Source: an uncultured Geobacter sp. (GTDB lineage: Bacteria; Desulfobacterota; Desulfuromonadia; Geobacterales; Geobacteraceae). Taken from it: a stretch of 64,000 nt of DNA. Made by a program: the position numbers and the translations under genes. The notes beneath the pieces are model-generated. The model ran no database searches and was not told where the DNA came from. It saw only the letters and a list, made by a program, of their open reading frames with translations. This document shows, piece by piece, positions 60,416 to 64,000 of the stretch. The stretch covers positions 1 through 64,000 of the forward strand of contig CAIYDQ010000342.1 of NCBI GenBank assembly GCA_903925075.1, written 5' to 3'. Within the stretch, counting starts at the first letter, position 1; each line of letters opens with the position of its first letter.

Positions 60416-61855
60416 TCAAAACACGAAGTAAATAAATTTAGCCTCTTTAGAAATGCCAAAGTTCAGGCATGCCAACACTACGGCTGCGTAAACCGCGAAT
60501 CGCACCAAAATATTTGTTTGCCGTCCTTTCTCGGTAAACAGCCTTCCGCAAATCAAGGCGATGGCAATTGAAGCTATCAATTCGTTCAGGCAGGCTCTTC
60601 CTTGCGACAACAGAAACTCTCCCAAACCGAGATTCTTGATGCCGTGGAACATGTTGGTTATTACGTATTTCGCATCCGCTAGATTTGCAGCCCTGAAAAA
60701 GACCCAGGCAACACTCACCATGTTGAAGGTAACGAAAATCTGCCAACCTTTCAGGAACCGTGTCTTCTCTACAGCCAGCGCTTTATGCAGTTTCTTCTGG
60801 TAGGGCCGGTAAAACACGGAACATCCCATGTACAAGCCATGCAATCCACCCCAGATGACAAACCCCCAGCTTGCGCCGTGCCAGATTCCCGACACCAGAA
60901 AAGCCACCACCAGCGCCGTAGCGGTACCCCAGTTTTTCCAGTTGCGCCACTGCATCTGCAGCGGCTTGAAGACGTAGTCGAGTATCCAGCGGGAAAAACT
61001 GATGTGCCACCGTCTCCAGAAATCAGCCACCGAGGTGGCAAGGTAGGGACTGTTGAAGTTCTGGGTCAGATTGATATTGAAGAGCAGGCCGCTGCCAAGG
61101 GCCATGTCGGTATAGCCGGAAAAGTCCATGTAAATTTGGAAAGCATAGGCGTAGGTTGCTGCGAGGAGAGGCAATCCGGCAAAAGCATGCACATCGTTGT
61201 AGACGTGGTCGACGTAAAGCCCGAGGCGGTCGGCAATCACGACCTTCTTGAACAAGCCCCAGGTGAACAGCAGCAGACCGAAGCGCACGTTCTCATAATC
61301 GAACTCGTATTTGTTCTTCAGTTGCGGGATCAGATCCCCCGCCCGTTCAATCGGTCCCTGCAACAGTTTGGGAAAAAACGAGAGATATAACGCGAAGTAA
61401 CCAAAATGCCTCTCTGACTTCTCTATGTCGAGATAGATGTCGAACAGGTAAGATATGGCCTGGAAGACATAATAAGAGACGCCGATGGCGACAAATACTT
61501 TGACCGGTTGCACCTGGGTATCTATTGACAGGAGAGTTGAAAGTAACTTCAGGTTCTCCGAAAGAAAAGGCAGGTATTTCATTACCACCAGTATTGCCAC
61601 ATTAGCCGCAACGCCACCCCATAGCAGAGCACGCTTTGCCTTTGGGGACTCAGCCTCATCAAGCCAGATCCCGAATGCGTAGGTTGTCACGGCCACCAAC
61701 CCCAGCACGACCGGCAAGTACGGCACGTTCAGAGCGGCGTAGAATAACAGGCTGGCCGCCAACAGAACGCACCAACGCGCCCGTTCACCTACAAAGTAGT
61801 AGAGGAAATAGACAACCGGTAAGAACAGGAAGTATTTAAGTGAGTTGAAAGGCAT
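60416..61855 (-). CDS. MBOAT-family O-acyltransferase
   Basis: A 479-residue polytopic membrane protein of the AlgI/DltB-type MBOAT family, which moves acetyl or other acyl groups across the inner membrane. About ten hydrophobic segments are visible. The family blocks are AISYLFDIYLDIEK, FPKLLQGPIERAGDLIPQL, AYAFQIYMDFSGYTDMALG, FNINLTQNFNSPY, SVADFWRRWHISFSRW and the active His in GIWHGASWGFVIWGGLHG. With the SGNH-like gene 9 bp downstream it forms a two-part O-acetylation system as for alginate. It follows wecB by 32 bp. GC is lower than average but less so than in the SGNH gene. Confidence 0.9.
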   Translation of the reverse strand: MPFNSLKYFLFLPVVYFLYYFVGERARWCVLLAASLLFYAALNVPYLPVVLGLVAVTTYAFGIWLDEAESPKAKRALLWGGVAANVAILVVMKYLPFLSENLKLLSTLLSIDTQVQPVKVFVAIGVSYYVFQAISYLFDIYLDIEKSERHFGYFALYLSFFPKLLQGPIERAGDLIPQLKNKYEFDYENVRFGLLLFTWGLFKKVVIADRLGLYVDHVYNDVHAFAGLPLLAATYAYAFQIYMDFSGYTDMALGSGLLFNINLTQNFNSPYLATSVADFWRRWHISFSRWILDYVFKPLQMQWRNWKNWGTATALVVAFLVSGIWHGASWGFVIWGGLHGLYMGCSVFYRPYQKKLHKALAVEKTRFLKGWQIFVTFNMVSVAWVFFRAANLADAKYVITNMFHGIKNLGLGEFLLSQGRACLNELIASIAIALICGRLFTEKGRQTNILVRFAVYAAVVLACLNFGISKEAKFIYFVF

Positions 61856-61887
61856 AGTTATATCAGGTGGTTGTCATGGCAGTACCG

Positions 61888-63027
61888 TCAGCGCGCCGCT
61901 TGGCGCCCGAGGATATCGACGATGCGGGCGGCGGCCCGTCCGTCTCCGTAGGGGTTGTGCGCCAGGCTCATCTGCCGGTAGACGGAGGGGTCGTCCAGCA
62001 GGCGGCCGGCCTCGGCCACGATGCGCTCCCGATCGGTGCCGACCAGCAGCACGGTGCCGGCGGCGACCGCCTCGGGACGCTCGGTGGTCTCGCGCATCAC
62101 CAGCACCGGCTTGCCCAGCGAGGGGGCCTCCTCCTGCACGCCGCCGGAGTCGGTGATGATCAGATACGCCCGACTCATCAGGTAGACGAAGGGGAGATAG
62201 TCCACCGGCTCGATCAGATGCACGTTGCGAAGCGCGCCGCCGCCCAAAAGGCGCTTGACCGGTTCCTGGACGTTGGGGTTCAGGTGAACCGGATAGAGGA
62301 TCTCGCTGTCCGGGTGCCGGCCGGCGATCTCGGCCAGCGCCCGGCAGATGTTTTCGAACCCCTCGCCGAAATTCTCCCGGCGGTGCCCGGTCACCAGGAT
62401 CAGCCGCTTGCCGGCGTCCAGGAAGCGGAACTGTTCGGCGAAGCTCTTTTGCAGCGCCGGCTCCGAGGCGATGCGGGCCGATACCGACAGCAGCGCATCC
62501 ACCACGGTGTTGCCGGTGACGTGAATCGAGTCCGCGGCCACCCCGGCCTGCAGCAGGTTGCGGCGGGCCGCCTCGGTGGGGGCGAAATGGAGGTCGGCCA
62601 GCACGCCGCATACCTGGCGGTTGATCTCCTCGGGGAAGGGGGCGAACTTGTTGTGGGTGCGCAGCCCCGCCTCGACGTGGCCGACCGGGATGCGGCTGTA
62701 GTAGGCCGCCAGCGCGGCGGTCATGGTCGTGGTGGTGTCGCCGTGCACCAGCACCAGGTCGGGGCGTTCGGCGGCCAAAACCGGTTTCAACCCCAGCAGC
62801 ACGTTACTGGTCACGTCGTAAAGGTCCTGTCCCGGCCGCATGACGTCCAGATCGTGATCCGGGCGGATCTCGAACAGGTTCAGCACCTGGTCGAGCATCT
62901 GGCGGTGCTGCGCGGTGACGCAGACCCGGCTGACGAAACGGTCGGGATGACGCATCAGTTCCCGCACCACGGGCGCCATTTTGATCGCTTCCGGCCGGGT
63001 GCCGAATATGGACAGGATCTTGATCAT
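61888..63027 (-). CDS. wecB: UDP-N-acetylglucosamine 2-epimerase (non-hydrolysing)
   Basis: A 379-residue cytoplasmic GT-B-fold epimerase making UDP-ManNAc from UDP-GlcNAc for surface polysaccharides. Marks are [19 protein letters not shown] at the start, [59 protein letters not shown] in parts, [20 protein letters not shown] and [28 protein letters not shown] in parts. ATG at 63027 marks the family N-terminus; the open frame upstream has no protein character. Ribosome binding site weak (GTGAG). A ManNAc dehydrogenase is not in view. Confidence 0.93.
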   Translation of the reverse strand: MIKILSIFGTRPEAIKMAPVVRELMRHPDRFVSRVCVTAQHRQMLDQVLNLFEIRPDHDLDVMRPGQDLYDVTSNVLLGLKPVLAAERPDLVLVHGDTTTTMTAALAAYYSRIPVGHVEAGLRTHNKFAPFPEEINRQVCGVLADLHFAPTEAARRNLLQAGVAADSIHVTGNTVVDALLSVSARIASEPALQKSFAEQFRFLDAGKRLILVTGHRRENFGEGFENICRALAEIAGRHPDSEILYPVHLNPNVQEPVKRLLGGGALRNVHLIEPVDYLPFVYLMSRAYLIITDSGGVQEEAPSLGKPVLVMRETTERPEAVAAGTVLLVGTDRERIVAEAGRLLDDPSVYRQMSLAHNPYGDGRAAARIVDILGRQAAR

Positions 63028-63075
63028 GAAGTTCTCACTTTTCGCCCGCGGTCGAGGATAGCTCCCGTACACGGA

Positions 63076-63096
63076 GCACAGGGCACGGGGCACGGG
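63076..63096. repeat. 7-bp tandem repeat, three units (GCACRGG)
   Basis: GCACAGG, GCACGGG, GCACGGG in the 148-bp gap between the glycosyltransferase gene and wecB, both on the minus strand. No other element was recognised in that gap. Confidence 0.6.
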
Positions 63097-63175
63097 AGGC
63101 CCGTGCGTCGGACGCCGGCCGCGGCGGCCACAGAAGGGGGCGGCTGTCCGAGGCCGTCGTACCGGCGTCGGTCTC

Positions 63176-64000
63176 TTACCCCTTATAGCCGTGGCGAAAC
63201 AGGTGCAGATAAAACTTGGGCAGCAGCCAGCGATTCGGATAGGGGGGAAACGGCGATTGGAATTCGGCAATCCGTTTTTCCATCACCTTGGGATGCGAGC
63301 CTCGGAAACGCTTGTACCAGAAATCAAGTTTGTAGTCGTTGACCAGCGAAACGTCCTCGCCCTGATAGTGCACCCGCATCAGGTTGTCCTTCTTCAAGAG
63401 AGCGCGCTTGTCCTTGACCCAGGAGTAATGGAATATGTACATGTCCCTGATGGAGATGATTTTCTCCGGGATCAGGCTCTGGATGGTGCGCTTCTCGGCG
63501 GAGGACTTCAAGGTGAAGGTCACCGCGTCGCCGACGCTGATCATTTCGCCGTTGTTTCTGATGATGCGGATGGCGTGGCGATGCGAGTAGGGATTGAAGG
63601 TCTGGTAATCGCCATGGAAATTGCGAATCCTCAGCGAGATCGCCAGCGTCTGCGGGTTGTCCAACTGCTGCTCCATGATGCTGCGCAGGCGGGGAAGATC
63701 TTTTTCATGCAGCACCTCGTCCGCCTGCAGGTAAAACGCCCAGTCGCCCGTGCACTCTTCCAGCGCCACGTTGGTCAGGTCGCTGAAGAACTCCCCGCCG
63801 GTTTTCTTGTCGTCGCGCCATTCGTTTTCCACGATCCTGATCTTGGGACTGCCAATGGCTTTTACCCGCTCCAAGGTGTCGTCATCGGATTTTCCGATCA
63901 GCACCACATATTCGTCGACAATGGGAAGGATGGAAAGGATCGACTCGACGACCGGGTATTCCAGCAAAACCGCATTTTTTACAATGGTGAATGCAGATAC
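63176..64000 (-). CDS. Family 2 glycosyltransferase, N-terminus cut by window end
   Basis: The frame is open to the window edge and reads [20 protein letters not shown] at the start of the visible part, the usual opening of GT2 enzymes acting on LPS or O-antigen. The metal-binding region is [13 protein letters not shown], in the place of the DxD motif, and [19 protein letters not shown] precedes it. The C-terminal part is rich in aromatic and basic residues ([36 protein letters not shown]). No membrane helix is seen. Only a few residues are probably missing. Substrate unknown; upstream of wecB in the polysaccharide locus. Confidence 0.85.
   Translation of the reverse strand, partial: VSAFTIVKNAVLLEYPVVESILSILPIVDEYVVLIGKSDDDTLERVKAIGSPKIRIVENEWRDDKKTGGEFFSDLTNVALEECTGDWAFYLQADEVLHEKDLPRLRSIMEQQLDNPQTLAISLRIRNFHGDYQTFNPYSHRHAIRIIRNNGEMISVGDAVTFTLKSSAEKRTIQSLIPEKIISIRDMYIFHYSWVKDKRALLKKDNLMRVHYQGEDVSLVNDYKLDFWYKRFRGSHPKVMEKRIAEFQSPFPPYPNRWLLPKFYLHLFRHGYKG

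Overview
The window is a 64 kb piece of a high-GC, Gram-negative chromosome. The gene set points to Geobacteraceae or close relatives (Desulfuromonadia): lptCAB-rpoN-hpf-hprK-rapZ-PTS synteny with an HPr kinase, hopanoid genes hpnG/hpnJ/hpnK, an [4Fe-4S] class I fumarase, many sensor kinases and radical SAM proteins, and TTGACT-type promoters. No rRNA, tRNA, CRISPR array, transposase or prophage was seen. This assignment is inferred from content only.

Layout. 1-3.8 kb: end of glgC, a CDP-diacylglycerol diphosphatase, and a hybrid PAS histidine kinase. 3.8-7.3 kb (minus): a lipid-transport operon mlaE-mlaF-mlaD plus a TolC-type outer membrane channel. 7.5-9.9 kb (minus): msrA and an orphan GspE/PilB ATPase. 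10-19.4 kb (plus): phasin-like protein with an ABC1/UbiB kinase, lpxC, an NtrY-like kinase, a 1064-residue AsmA-like protein and a lipoprotein. 19.6-23.7 kb (minus): cobalamin/radical SAM/TPR protein, LysM-NlpC/P60 hydrolase, and a fused diadenylate cyclase-YbbR protein. 23.8-34.1 kb (mostly plus): menG, small unknowns, then acyl-CoA synthetase, FadL porin and a VolA-like lipoprotein lipase (a lipid-scavenging set), and fumarase. 34.2-39.3 kb: cheX, a small HTH protein, an HD-GYP response regulator, thiol/PDZ exported proteins, a VOC protein and asnS. 39.5-44 kb: DUF3108 protein, small DMT transporter, hpnK, hpnJ, and divergent hpnG. 44-58.5 kb (all minus): UDP-glucuronate epimerase, DHS-like protein, hldE, gmd, fcl, lptC, lptA, lptB, rpoN, hpf, hprK, rapZ, EIIA, HPr, EI; one run joining envelope sugar synthesis, LPS export, sigma-54 and a regulatory PTS. 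58.6-64 kb: HicAB toxin-antitoxin, an AT-richer SGNH/MBOAT O-acyltransferase pair, wecB and a partial GT2 glycosyltransferase, probably the edge of a polysaccharide locus.

The window is mostly about the envelope: lipid A (lpxC), LPS transport (lptCAB), heptose, fucose and UDP-sugar synthesis, Mla and AsmA lipid movers, hopanoids, and O-acylation. Regulation is represented by rpoN, c-di-AMP synthesis, three sensor/response proteins and the HPr kinase PTS.

The main unexplained signal is non-coding. Short tandem arrays with unit lengths of 7 or 9 bp sit almost only in gaps between co-directional genes, and the same units recur at loci 10-50 kb apart. Long inverted-repeat elements instead sit between convergent genes. 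Other leads are a sigma-54-like lpxC promoter below four GTTGC motifs spaced 23-24 bp apart, a sigma-28-like cheX promoter, several -10 boxes placed so close to start codons that the mRNAs would be leaderless, and a 42 bp relic of the epimerase gene beside hicAB.
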